Assembly: GCA_002841945.1 (NCBI GenBank)
Contig: PHBI01000052.1
Coordinates: forward strand, 1-37,463
Source of the DNA: Deltaproteobacteria bacterium HGW-Deltaproteobacteria-14
GTDB lineage: Bacteria; Myxococcota_A; UBA9042; PHBI01
Direction: 5' to 3'
DNA length: 37,463 nucleotides
In this document: positions 19,528-27,618 of the stretch, piece by piece
Position numbering within the stretch: position 1 is the first letter of the stretch
Layout of the letters: each line of letters starts with the position of its first letter
Notes under the pieces: generated by a model
Databases searched by the model: none
The model's input: only the letters and a program-made list of their open reading frames with translations
What the model was told of the DNA's origin: nothing
Program-made: the position numbers and the translations under genes

Positions 19528-20202
19528 ATGATCCTCCTGCCCCTCCTCCTGTCGCTGCTCGCCGCGAGCCCCACCGCACCGCGCGCGACCCCGCAGACGC
19601 TGGTCGTCACCGCCCCCGGGTGGGACGCCGACCGCGGACAGGCCACCCTGATCGCCGGGGACCGCGTCCTGTTCGGCCCCGCCCCGGTCCACCTCGGCGC
19701 CCGCGGGCTCGCCTGGGGACTCGGCCTACGACGTCGCCCCGGCCGCACCGACGGCCCGGACAAGCGCGAGGGCGATCGCCGCTCGCCGGCCGGGATCTTC
19801 GCCATCGGCACACGCTACCACCGCGACGGCGCCGCGCACACCTTCTGCGTCGACGACGCTGCATCGCAGCAATACAACACCATCGTGCGGCTCGAGACCG
19901 GCTCCAAACCAACATGGAATAGCGCTGAGCATATGCGGGAGTACCGCGTCGCCGTGGTCGTCGAGCACAACGCGGCTCGGATCCCCGGGCGCGGCAGCTG
20001 CATCTTCCTGCACGAGAGCGACCGCGCCACCGCCGGCTGCACCGCGCTGGCCCCGCGCGACCTCGACCAGCTGCTCGCGCGCCTCGCCCCCGGCGCCCGC
20101 CTGGTGCAGCTCCCCGAGGCCGCCTACCGCGAGCTCGCCGCCCCCTGGAACCTCCCGAGCCCGGCGCTGGTCGGCCTCGCCCCCCACGACGACGAGGAGT
20201 GA
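19528..20202 (+). CDS. Exported L,D-transpeptidase (YkuD-type) family protein
   Basis: ATG 19528 gives 224 residues, starting directly with a short Sec signal peptide (MILLPLLLSLLAASP). The YkuD-family signature is clear: KREGDRRSPAGIF (79-91), then the catalytic block with H162 in FLHESD and nucleophile C171 in ATAGCTAL. These enzymes cross-link peptidoglycan stem peptides or attach proteins to them through a cysteine acyl-enzyme in the periplasm. An in-frame TTG at 19510 would add six residues and is not favoured. Codons around 19855-19935 are unusually AT-rich for this genome. The next gene's GTG/ATG region overlaps or abuts the stop, so the two are probably one transcription unit. Confidence 0.88.
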   Translation: MILLPLLLSLLAASPTAPRATPQTLVVTAPGWDADRGQATLIAGDRVLFGPAPVHLGARGLAWGLGLRRRPGRTDGPDKREGDRRSPAGIFAIGTRYHRDGAAHTFCVDDAASQQYNTIVRLETGSKPTWNSAEHMREYRVAVVVEHNAARIPGRGSCIFLHESDRATAGCTALAPRDLDQLLARLAPGARLVQLPEAAYRELAAPWNLPSPALVGLAPHDDEE

Positions 20203-20207
20203 GCCCC

Positions 20208-20537
20208 ATGGCCGACGACCCGCGCATCGCCCGCTTCACCGCCCTCAAGGCGCAGTTCCCCCAGAGCGAGATGCCCCGCTGGAGCCTCGCCACCGCCTAC
20301 GAGGACGCCAAGCGCTACGCCGACGCGATCGGCGAGCTCAAGGAGCTCGTCGCGCTCAAGCCCGACTACTGCGTCGCCTTCATCCACCTCGGGAGCTGCC
20401 TCATCGCGGAGGAGCGCTACGAGGACGCCATCGAGGCCCTCGAGGAGGGGCGCCGCCTCGCCATCGAGCAGGGGCACATGGCCCCCAAGAACGAGGCGGA
20501 GCTGCTCATCGAGCAGGCCCGCGACGAGCTGGCCTGA
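20208..20537 (+). CDS. Small TPR-repeat protein
   Basis: This 109-residue cytoplasmic protein (no signal peptide) contains tandem tetratricopeptide-like helices: PRWSLATAYEDAKRYADAIG, then ELVALKPDYCVAFIHLGSCL, then ERYEDAIEALEEG. TPRs mediate protein-protein contacts. ATG 20208 is preceded by GAGGAG with an 8-nt gap, which favours it over the GTG at 20199 that overlaps the transpeptidase stop. The Shine-Dalgarno sequence lies inside the end of the transpeptidase gene, so coupling is likely. Its last 32 bp overlap the end of the large transglutaminase gene on the other strand. Confidence 0.85.
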   Translation: MADDPRIARFTALKAQFPQSEMPRWSLATAYEDAKRYADAIGELKELVALKPDYCVAFIHLGSCLIAEERYEDAIEALEEGRRLAIEQGHMAPKNEAELLIEQARDELA

Positions 20538-23500
20538 CGGGCGCGTCGGGCGCGGCCGGCAGCTCGGCCGCCCAGCGGTCCGCGAGGGTGCGCGTGGCGG
20601 TGGTGGGGTCGGACTGGTCCGTGCCCGCCTTGACGCGCCCGTAGTACCAACGCGCCAGCTCCGGGAGCCCGTAGCTCTGCGCCACGCGCCCGAGCACCAG
20701 GTCGTCGTAGTCCGCCATGCCGTCGGCGCGCGCCTCGACCGCGGCCTTGAGCGCCTTCATCGCGTCCGCCGAGCGCCCGAGCGCAGCCAGCAGCGTCGCC
20801 CGCGTGTGCTCGGTCGGAGACCGCCGCTCGGGGACCTCGTCGACCAGGGCGAGCGCCGCCTCGAGGTCGCCGCCGTCGTAGAGCGAGAGCCACGCGAGCC
20901 CGTTGCGCGCCGACTGCCCGAGGAACGTGTCGGCCGCGCTCGCCGCCACCGCCGCCGTGTGGAGCCGACGCTGGGCGGCCAGGTCGCCGCGGGTCAGGTC
21001 GATCCGGGTGAACCTGCCGAGCACCTCGAGGTCCTCACCGCCCAGCGCGACGACCCGCGCGATCAGCGGCTCGGCGTTCGCCGGTTTGGCCCGCGAGATC
21101 GCGATGAGCGCGGCGCCGCAGTAGTCCTTCACCGCCACCCCGCGGGCCGCCATGGCGTCGAGCCGGGCCACCGCTGGCTCGAACGCCCCGGTCGCGAGCA
21201 GCGTGCGCACGTACGCGCCCTCGACGGCCGCCGCCACCTCAGCGCTCGCCTTCGGCCCGGTGATCACCGCCTCGATCCGCGCCCGCGCGGACTTGGCCTC
21301 GGGGCCCACCGGCGCCAGCGCCGCCGCGATCAGCCCGAGGCGCTTCACGTCTAGCTTACCGACGGTGCTGCCGTCCCAGGGCTCGTCGAGGGCGATCATG
21401 ATCGGGGTGAGCGCGCTCGTCGGCCCGACCTCGAAGGCCCACGCGATCAGCGCCCGCGCCTCATCGACGCGCTCGCCGTCGAGGGCCCGCAGCGCCTCGC
21501 TCCCGAGAAAGAGCGGGGTCGCTGGCACCACCTCGGCCGGCGCGCCGCGCTTGGCCCCGGCGATCACCACCGCGAAGGTCCGCACCTTGGGCCACGGGTC
21601 GCCGAGCGCGACGCCGATCTGAACCGGCGTCACCCGCCCCACCGTGGGCCGCGCCTCACACGCCAGCGCCCCCACCATCATCCGGTCCAGCACGTCTCCG
21701 TCGTGCACCAGCACCTTGCGCACCGCGCCAAACGACCACCCGATCGCCGCCTCGTCCGGCCCCAGGCGGCGCCGGTATCGCTCGGGCAGCCCCTCCGCCA
21801 ATCGCTCGGCCGCGCCCGTCTCGTAGCGCGCGATCCACGGCGTCGCGAGCGTGCACGGCCCCGCCGCGGGAGCCGGCGCGTCGCGCAGGCGCTCGTAGAC
21901 GGTGCGCGCCGCGCTCACCTGCTGCGCCGATCCCGACGCCCCCTCGAGCAGCTCCGCCGCGGCCGCGAACGCCCCCATCGTCGCCAGATCCCCGGCCGCC
22001 CACAGCCGCCGGCCGTTCATCTCCTGCGGGCTCCCGCCGAGCGCCGCGTGCTTGACGAGCGCCGCCGGCACCCCCTCCGACAGCGCCAGCGCCGAGAGCC
22101 ACACGCGGTCGCGCAGCGGGGACGCGGGCGCCGCGGCGAGCACCGGGATCGCCTCCTTGGCGCGCCCGCTCCGCATCAGGACCGTCGCGTAGAACCCCGC
22201 CATGTCGTGGTTGTCGTGCGCCGCGAGCCAGGCCAGCTCGGCGATGAGCGCCTCGGTCACGCGCGCGTCGGGCGCCGCGCCGTCGGGGGCCCCCGGGTCG
22301 TGCGCCAGCGCCTGCGCCAGCCACCGGTGCCCGGGGAGGTTGTCGGGATCCGCCGCCAGGCCAGCGCGCAGCTCTCGCTGCGCCCCGACGCAGTCCCAGC
22401 CCGGGGCGAACGGGCGGCCCAGCCCATCGTAGAGCAGGACGTAGCCGAGCAGCGCGTGGGGGAAGCTCTCCGCGGGCCAGCGCTCGCTCATGGCGTGCGC
22501 CTCGCGCTTGGCCGCGTCCACCAGGCCGGCGTCGATGAGCGCGCTGACGAACCAGCGCCGCGTGACCTGCTCGTCGGGCGCCTCGGCGACCAGCGCTCGG
22601 GCCCGCCGCAGCGCGCCGCCGATGTCGCCGGCGTCGAGCAGCGCGGTGACCTCGGGCTTCACCGTGAGCACCGGGACGCTGCTCTCGCCGAGGCCCACGA
22701 GCGCCTTGTGCAGTGCAGCAACATCCTTGGCATCAATCTGATTAGAGCGGATCTCGAGGCCATATTGCACCAGCACAGCGTCGCCGTCGCGCGAGGTCGT
22801 CGCGGAGAACCGGACCGGCCCCACCTCGAAGCCCGACGGGAGCTTCGGCTCCTCGGCCACCACGACGCCGTGCGGCAGGACGACGCGCCAGGTCACGCTG
22901 GTGCGCTCGACCCGCCCCAGGTCGAGCGGCACCTCGCGCTCGAGCCAGCGCGCGCGCCACCGCCGGTCGTCGGCCGTCGCCTCCTTGAACGGGGCCCGGA
23001 GCGCCTCCGCGAGCCCGTCGAGGAGGCCCCCCACCGACACCCGCACCTCGCCCTCGCCCACCTCGAGCGCGACCCGCTCGAGGCCGTCGATGGCCAGGCT
23101 GATCGAGAACGGATCCACCACCGGCGCGTAGCCCCCGAGGTCCGCGCGGCGCGCGGCGGCGACCTCGCCGTAGACGCTCTCGGCGTACGTCATCCAGTAG
23201 CCCGGCCGCTCGTCCGCGCGCGTCCCCTCGTACCACCAGCGCAGGTTCCCGGCGGAGGTGCCCATCGCCAGGGTGGACTCGACGAGGTCCGCGGGGCCGT
23301 CGCGGTGGAGCCGGACCTCGCGCACCTCGGCCCAGCCGTCGCTGGCCGCGGCCGGGGGCAACGGCGACAGCCCGCGCTCGCCGGTCCGCGCCACCAGCGC
23401 CGAGCGCCCGGCGATGGACGACGACAGCGTCCCGGGGGCGAGGTGCGACGCCGTCGGGTCGATCCAGCGCGGGGTCGGCCCCGGCAAGAAGACGATGGCG

Positions 23501-24678
23501 TGGTCGAACCACGACAGCGCCGGGACCTCCGGCTGGGGGTCGAGGTGGCGTGCGGTGCGGACCAGGGCCACCTCGGCGGGGACGCCGCGCGCCCGCAGCA
23601 GGGCCACGAACAGGGTCGCGAGATCCTTGCAGTCGCCAAAGGCGCGGCGCACGACCTCGGGCGGCGCCGTCGGCGTCCACGCGCCGTCGCCGAGGGAGAT
23701 GCCGGTGTAGTGGAGGTGCGCGCCCATCCAGGCGTGGACGCGGCCCACCAGCGCGTTCGGGTCGGTGGCGTCGCCGGCGATCTCGGCGGCCAGCGCGGCG
23801 ACGGCGTCGCTGACCCCGGGGCCGGCGAGGACCTTGGCGACGATATCGGCGTACTCGCCGGCGACCGCCTCCCAGCTCGGCGCGGTGCCGACGACGATCC
23901 AGCTCCACGAGGGGCGCTCGGGGGTGTCGGCCACCGGCCACGGGCGACGCTCGGGAGCGCCGTCGATGCGCAGGGTCGAGCGCCCGTCGGCGCGGGACTC
24001 CTTCGGAGCGAGCCCCTTCGCCGCCGTCCGCCCGACGTGGCGCCAGCGCAGCGGGACCTCGCTCGGGACGCTCAGCTCGAAGACCACGCGGCGCGTCGGG
24101 TGCGGCGCGTCCTGGGAGTAGACGAAGAGCCGGCCCGAGCGATAGGCGGGCTTGCGCTCGACCCGGGTCGTGACCGTCTCGACCACCACCCCGGGGGCGA
24201 CGCCGGGGAGGTGCGCCGTGAGCTTGCGGTAGTCGGTGTAGACGTCGTCGGAGGCGGCCACCGGCTGCTCGCTGAGCACCTTCGGGTCGAGCAGCAGCTC
24301 GCGCCCGTCGGCGGTGACGACCCGGGCGCGGAGCTCGGGGCGCTCGCCATAGTCCGGCTTCCAGCGGGCGCTCAGCGTGTCCGTCCAGTCGACGCCGCGG
24401 ACCGTCAGGGGACGAAAGACCGTGCGCTCGACCCGGGTGCAGAGGCCGGCGCCGTCGCACGTATCCTGCGTCGCATCAAGAATGTACTCGACATCCTCGT
24501 CAGACGGGGCGGTGACGGCGTTTGCGATCGCGAGAAGCTCGCTCACTGGGAGGGTCAGCGGGGGCGTGGCGAGCAGATCCGGGGTGCTCGGTCCCTTGGC
24601 CGCGGCGACCGCCGGCGGCAGGCCAGAGGTCCCGAGCAGCGCCATCACGAGGGTCGCGGTGAGCCCGTGGCGGTTCAT
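20506..24678 (-). CDS. Exported DUF3857-transglutaminase-like protein with long C-terminal helical-repeat region
   Basis: ATG 24678 is preceded by a perfect AAGGAG and gives 1390 residues with a Sec signal peptide (LTATLVMALLGTSGLPPAVA). Residues about 85-265 resemble the DUF3857 beta-domain that commonly precedes bacterial transglutaminase-like domains. Residues 290-410 are that transglutaminase-like domain, with an intact Cys-His-Asp triad: C350 in FGDCKDLATL, H393 in WFDHAIVFL and D407 in RWIDPTA. The remaining 900 or more residues contain another beta region and then TPR-like helices. Members of this family are presumed periplasmic or surface proteases or amide-processing proteins; the substrate is unknown. 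An ATG at 24717 upstream is rejected because the Shine-Dalgarno sequence and signal peptide fit 24678. Its 3' end overlaps the convergent TPR gene by 32 bp. Confidence 0.9.
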   Translation of the reverse strand: MNRHGLTATLVMALLGTSGLPPAVAAAKGPSTPDLLATPPLTLPVSELLAIANAVTAPSDEDVEYILDATQDTCDGAGLCTRVERTVFRPLTVRGVDWTDTLSARWKPDYGERPELRARVVTADGRELLLDPKVLSEQPVAASDDVYTDYRKLTAHLPGVAPGVVVETVTTRVERKPAYRSGRLFVYSQDAPHPTRRVVFELSVPSEVPLRWRHVGRTAAKGLAPKESRADGRSTLRIDGAPERRPWPVADTPERPSWSWIVVGTAPSWEAVAGEYADIVAKVLAGPGVSDAVAALAAEIAGDATDPNALVGRVHAWMGAHLHYTGISLGDGAWTPTAPPEVVRRAFGDCKDLATLFVALLRARGVPAEVALVRTARHLDPQPEVPALSWFDHAIVFLPGPTPRWIDPTASHLAPGTLSSSIAGRSALVARTGERGLSPLPPAAASDGWAEVREVRLHRDGPADLVESTLAMGTSAGNLRWWYEGTRADERPGYWMTYAESVYGEVAAARRADLGGYAPVVDPFSISLAIDGLERVALEVGEGEVRVSVGGLLDGLAEALRAPFKEATADDRRWRARWLEREVPLDLGRVERTSVTWRVVLPHGVVVAEEPKLPSGFEVGPVRFSATTSRDGDAVLVQYGLEIRSNQIDAKDVAALHKALVGLGESSVPVLTVKPEVTALLDAGDIGGALRRARALVAEAPDEQVTRRWFVSALIDAGLVDAAKREAHAMSERWPAESFPHALLGYVLLYDGLGRPFAPGWDCVGAQRELRAGLAADPDNLPGHRWLAQALAHDPGAPDGAAPDARVTEALIAELAWLAAHDNHDMAGFYATVLMRSGRAKEAIPVLAAAPASPLRDRVWLSALALSEGVPAALVKHAALGGSPQEMNGRRLWAAGDLATMGAFAAAAELLEGASGSAQQVSAARTVYERLRDAPAPAAGPCTLATPWIARYETGAAERLAEGLPERYRRRLGPDEAAIGWSFGAVRKVLVHDGDVLDRMMVGALACEARPTVGRVTPVQIGVALGDPWPKVRTFAVVIAGAKRGAPAEVVPATPLFLGSEALRALDGERVDEARALIAWAFEVGPTSALTPIMIALDEPWDGSTVGKLDVKRLGLIAAALAPVGPEAKSARARIEAVITGPKASAEVAAAVEGAYVRTLLATGAFEPAVARLDAMAARGVAVKDYCGAALIAISRAKPANAEPLIARVVALGGEDLEVLGRFTRIDLTRGDLAAQRRLHTAAVAASAADTFLGQSARNGLAWLSLYDGGDLEAALALVDEVPERRSPTEHTRATLLAALGRSADAMKALKAAVEARADGMADYDDLVLGRVAQSYGLPELARWYYGRVKAGTDQSDPTTATRTLADRWAAELPAAPDAPVRPARRGPAR

Positions 24679-24746
24679 GTCTCTCCTTTCGGCCGACGCG
24701 GTCCCGAGACACGCCACGCCACCTTTGGCGATTACACCTCGGGCGG

Positions 24747-24765
24747 CGCGCGGTCAATCCGCGCG
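24747..24765 (-). terminator. Hairpin after the MCE/Mla operon
   Basis: CGCGCGG-tcaat-CCGCGCG forms a perfect 7-bp stem with a 5-nt loop. It lies 47-65 nt beyond the stop of the MCE gene (minus strand) and upstream of the transglutaminase gene. No T-run follows on the minus strand. Its role as an operon terminator is inferred from position. Confidence 0.35.
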
Positions 24766-24811
24766 GCCCCGCGCGCCCTAGCGTGCCGGACCTGGACCCG
24801 CCGAGGGCGTG

Positions 24812-25399
24812 TCAGCGCGGGAGGTTGCCGGTGAAGTCGCGGACGTTGCGGATGGCGGTCTGGAGGTCGAGCAGCGCCCGCTTGAGGTTCGGGTCGCCAG
24901 GCTCGCGGCCGTCCATGAAGTCGCCGAGGCGCTTCGAGATGCGGGCGATGTCGTCGAGGATGTGGGTGAAGTCGGTCGGGGGGACGCCGTCTACGAGCGT
25001 CCCGGCGACCGGCTCGCCGCCGCCGCCCGGGGTGACGGCCATGACCATCTCGCCGAGCAGGCCGCTGCGGGTGACCTGGTAGACCGACGCGGTGGTGAGC
25101 ATCGGGCCGTAGCGCTCGCCGTCGAAGATGTCGACGTCGACCAGCACGCGGTAGCCCTGGCCGCCGAGCTCGCGGATGGCGACGTCGGTGACCTCGCCGG
25201 CCTCGATGCCGCTGATCAGCACCGGGCTGCCGACGTGCAGCCCGTGGGCCTCGTCGAGGACGACCCCGAAGGCGAGGGAGTCGCGGCCGAGGCTCAGCCC
25301 CTTGCGCGGCACATAGTAGACACTGAAGAGCACCGCGGCGGCGAGGACGGCGCCGACCACGAGGCCGATCCAGAAGTTGGCGCGGGCGTTGGGCTTCAC
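24812..25399 (-). CDS. mlaD: MCE-domain lipid-transport protein (MlaD-like)
   Basis: This 195-residue protein has one N-terminal membrane helix (FWIGLVVGAVLAAAVLFSVYY) and a single MCE domain (about 40-128). Family features visible are GLHVGSPVLISGIEAGEV and SVYQVTRSGLLGEMVMAV. MlaD-type proteins form hexameric rings that bind lipid between an inner-membrane ABC transporter and the periplasm. The C-terminal 65 residues form short helices, far shorter than the tails of PqiB or YebT. The start codon is GTG at 25399, overlapping the stop of the ATPase gene (GTGA), so it is translationally coupled. No MlaB or MlaC gene lies nearby. The symbol reflects family and context rather than proven orthology. 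Confidence 0.9.
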   Translation of the reverse strand: MKPNARANFWIGLVVGAVLAAAVLFSVYYVPRKGLSLGRDSLAFGVVLDEAHGLHVGSPVLISGIEAGEVTDVAIRELGGQGYRVLVDVDIFDGERYGPMLTTASVYQVTRSGLLGEMVMAVTPGGGGEPVAGTLVDGVPPTDFTHILDDIARISKRLGDFMDGREPGDPNLKRALLDLQTAIRNVRDFTGNLPR

Positions 25400-26244
25400 G
25401 GGGCGTCCTGGGACGGTGGGGACGGTGGAGGCGGGGGCGAGGTGGGCGGGGACGCGCTCGGGACCTCGCCGAGGAAGAAGCGGGCGAGGCGCTCGGCCAT
25501 CGCGTCGCGGGTCCCCTCGGCGGCGACGCGGCCGCGGTCCATGAAGACGACGTGGTCGGCCAGGCGCTCCACGTCCTCGCGCTGGTGGGTGACGATGACG
25601 GTGGTGCGCGCGGGGTCGGCGGTCAGCTCGGCGAGCAGCTCGAGGAGGCCGCCGAGGGCCTCGGGGTCGAGGCCGGTCAGGGGCTCATCGAGCAGCAGCA
25701 CGCCCGGGTCGAAGGCGAGGGCGCGGGCGAGGCCGAGGCGCTTGCGCTCGCCGCCGGACAGGGTCGCCACGACGCGGGACTCGGGCAGGCCCACGCGGCC
25801 GAGCATGGCGCGGGCGCGGTCGGTCGCCTCGGCGCGCTTGATCCCCGAGGCGGTCAGCGGCCAGACGATGTTGTCGACCGGCGAGAGCCCCGGAAAGAGC
25901 CCCTCGCGCTGAAACACGAAGCCGAGGCGCGGGCCACGCAGGCGGCGGCGCAGAAGGTCGCGCTCGCTGAGCGCCAGGAGCTCGACGCGCTCGGCGTCGC
26001 CGAGGTCGAGCCAGACCTCGCCGGAGAGATCGGGGGCGCGCTCGAAGTAGCTCCCCTCGACGCGCCCGAGCAGCGACAGCAGGGTCGATTTACCGCTGGC
26101 CGAGCGCCCGAGCAGCGCGGTCGTGCGCCCGGCGGGCAGATCGAGGGACGGGACGTCGAGGGTGAAGTCCGGGCCGAGGCGCCAGGTGAGCCCCCGGACC
26201 GCGTAGGTGGGGTGCGCGCCGTTGGTCGGGGCCGCGGCGCTCAT
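25396..26244 (-). CDS. mlaF: ABC transporter ATP-binding protein of the Mla/MCE system
   Basis: ATG 26244 overlaps the stop of the permease gene (ATGA) and gives 282 residues. ABC ATPase motifs are complete: Walker A GRSASGKST (46-54), Q-loop FVFQREGLFPG (109-119), signature LSGGERKRLGLARAL (162-176), Walker B VLLLDEPLTGLDPE (182-195) and H-loop VTHQRED (218-224). It powers the MlaE-type permease encoded immediately upstream. The C-terminal about 20 residues are an unusual proline-rich tail (PPTSPPPPPSPPS). Earlier in-frame ATGs extend into the permease gene and are shadows. Sequence alone could also fit a LolD-like ATPase; the neighbours decide in favour of Mla/MCE. Confidence 0.92.
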   Translation of the reverse strand: MSAAAPTNGAHPTYAVRGLTWRLGPDFTLDVPSLDLPAGRTTALLGRSASGKSTLLSLLGRVEGSYFERAPDLSGEVWLDLGDAERVELLALSERDLLRRRLRGPRLGFVFQREGLFPGLSPVDNIVWPLTASGIKRAEATDRARAMLGRVGLPESRVVATLSGGERKRLGLARALAFDPGVLLLDEPLTGLDPEALGGLLELLAELTADPARTTVIVTHQREDVERLADHVVFMDRGRVAAEGTRDAMAERLARFFLGEVPSASPPTSPPPPPSPPSQDAP

Positions 26245-27002
26245 CCGAGGGTCGCCACGATGAGGGTGGTGAAGACGTGGTCGCTGACGAGGACGAGGAA
26301 GCTGGCGACGACGACGGCGCTCATCGTGTGGCGGCCGAGGACCCCGGCGTCCGCCTTGTCCTTGAGGCCGAAGGAGACCCCGAGAGACGCGATGATGACG
26401 CCGAAACCGGCGGCCTTGAGGAGCCCGCAGGCGAAGTCCACCGGGGCGAGGGCGTCGACGGCGCGGTTGAGGTAGTGGACCGGGGAGATGCCGAGCTTGG
26501 CGGCGCCGAGGATCATGCCGCCGATGAGCCCGAGCAGGATGGCCGCGATAGTCAGCAGCACGGTCCCGGTGATGCACGCCCAGACCCGCGGGGCGACCAG
26601 CTCGCGGTCGATGTCGAGCGACATCGCGCGCATCGCCTGGGCCTGGCCCGACAGCGTCACCATGCCGAGCTCGCTGGCGAGCCCGGCGCCCGCCTTGCCG
26701 GCCATCAGGAGCGCCGTGAAGATGGGCGCGAGCTCGCGCACGAGCGAGACGCTGACGATGTCGGCGACCATGTGCTCCATGCCGAGGCGCGCGAGCTGCA
26801 GCGAGGTCTGGAGCGCGATGACCATGCCGGCGAAGAGCGCGGCGATGCCCACGAGCGGCAGGGCGCTGAGGGCGACCCGGCCGAGCTGCTCGACGTAGTC
26901 CGACGGGCGCATCCGCGGCAGCGCGCGGGTGGCGCGGCCGAGCACCGCGCCGAGCAACCGCGCCTCGCGCCCGAACGCCGCGACCCCGGCGCCGGGGTTC
27001 AT
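26241..27002 (-). CDS. mlaE: MlaE-type permease of the MCE lipid transporter
   Basis: This 253-residue membrane protein matches the MlaE family. An N-terminal amphipathic region is followed by a hydrophobic helix (VALSALPLVGIAALFAGMV), the conserved cytoplasmic segment RELAPIFTALLMAGKAGAGL with ASELGMVTLSGQAQAMRAM after it, then PRVWACITGTVLLTIAAILL and further C-terminal membrane helices. MlaE dimers form the membrane core of phospholipid transporters. ATG 27002 overlaps the stop of the C2 lipoprotein gene (ATGA), and its own stop overlaps the ATPase start. The order permease-ATPase-MCE differs from the E. coli mlaFEDCB order. Confidence 0.93.
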   Translation of the reverse strand: MNPGAGVAAFGREARLLGAVLGRATRALPRMRPSDYVEQLGRVALSALPLVGIAALFAGMVIALQTSLQLARLGMEHMVADIVSVSLVRELAPIFTALLMAGKAGAGLASELGMVTLSGQAQAMRAMSLDIDRELVAPRVWACITGTVLLTIAAILLGLIGGMILGAAKLGISPVHYLNRAVDALAPVDFACGLLKAAGFGVIIASLGVSFGLKDKADAGVLGRHTMSAVVVASFLVLVSDHVFTTLIVATLG

Positions 27003-27532
27003 GGTCGCGCGATCCCGGTCAGCGTGATCTTGACGGTGCCGCCTTCGCCGTTGCGAAAGGACAGCTCGAGGAGGCGCGTCTCGCCCACGTGGAGCGGGTC
27101 GAGTGTGCGCGAGACGATGCCGAGCTTGTCGTCCGAGGCCAGGGCGTCCTCGTCCATCAGGGACGCCGTCAGGATCCCGCCGGGGCGGGCGTCGAAGACG
27201 AAGCTGTCCCCCCAGACCGGCTCCTGCGAGCCCTCGACGACCCCGGTCTCGAAGCGCTGCCCGTCGTACTCGACCACGACGTACGGATCGGTGACCCCAG
27301 GGCCGCTGTCGGTGTCGGGGAGGCCGCTGCCGGACTCGACGGTCAGCGAGATGCGCTCGGCGATGGGCGCGGCGACCGGGCCCGCGGGGTCGGCAGCGTC
27401 CCCGACCGGCGCGCCGCCGCGCCGGGCGAGGTAGTCGTCCACGGCGCGGGCGCTGAGCCCCTCGCCCGCCGGGCAGGCCGCCGAGAGCAGCGCCAGAGCG
27501 GCGAGGGCGTGCAGGGGGGACGGGGGTCGCAT
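26999..27532 (-). CDS. C2-domain lipoprotein, first gene of the MCE operon
   Basis: This 177-residue protein begins with a lipoprotein signal (LAALALLSAAC) and an Ala/Asp/Pro linker to about residue 55. The rest is a C2 domain: ISLTVESGSGLPDTDSG, then VTDPYVVVEYDGQRFETGV, then EPVWGDSFVFD. The calcium-loop pattern DEDALASDDKLG carries the acidic residues expected of Ca2+-binding C2 domains. C2 domains usually bind phospholipid membranes in a calcium-dependent way. They are typical of eukaryotes and uncommon in bacteria. The gene overlaps mlaE by 4 nt and leads a tight four-gene operon, which suggests a role in lipid docking or transfer in the envelope. The start has GGAG close upstream. Confidence 0.85.
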   Translation of the reverse strand: MRPPSPLHALAALALLSAACPAGEGLSARAVDDYLARRGGAPVGDAADPAGPVAAPIAERISLTVESGSGLPDTDSGPGVTDPYVVVEYDGQRFETGVVEGSQEPVWGDSFVFDARPGGILTASLMDEDALASDDKLGIVSRTLDPLHVGETRLLELSFRNGEGGTVKITLTGIARP

Positions 27533-27618
27533 CGGCTCCGTTATGCCACAGGGGGGCCCGGTGCGACACCTGGCCGCGCGGGGGCCGTGCGTGATTGATG
27601 GTTCCCCGAGGCAGGCGC
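27533..27618. promoter_or_regulatory. Shared divergent promoter region of the MCE and aminotransferase-Lux operons
   Basis: Only 86 bp separate the C2-lipoprotein start (27532, minus) from the aminotransferase start (27619, plus), so the promoters must lie back to back or overlap. An imperfect inverted repeat CCCGGTG-cga-CACCTGG (27557-27573; 6 of 7 arm positions match) sits near the centre and could be an operator acting on both operons. No regulator gene adjoins it. Confidence 0.4.
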
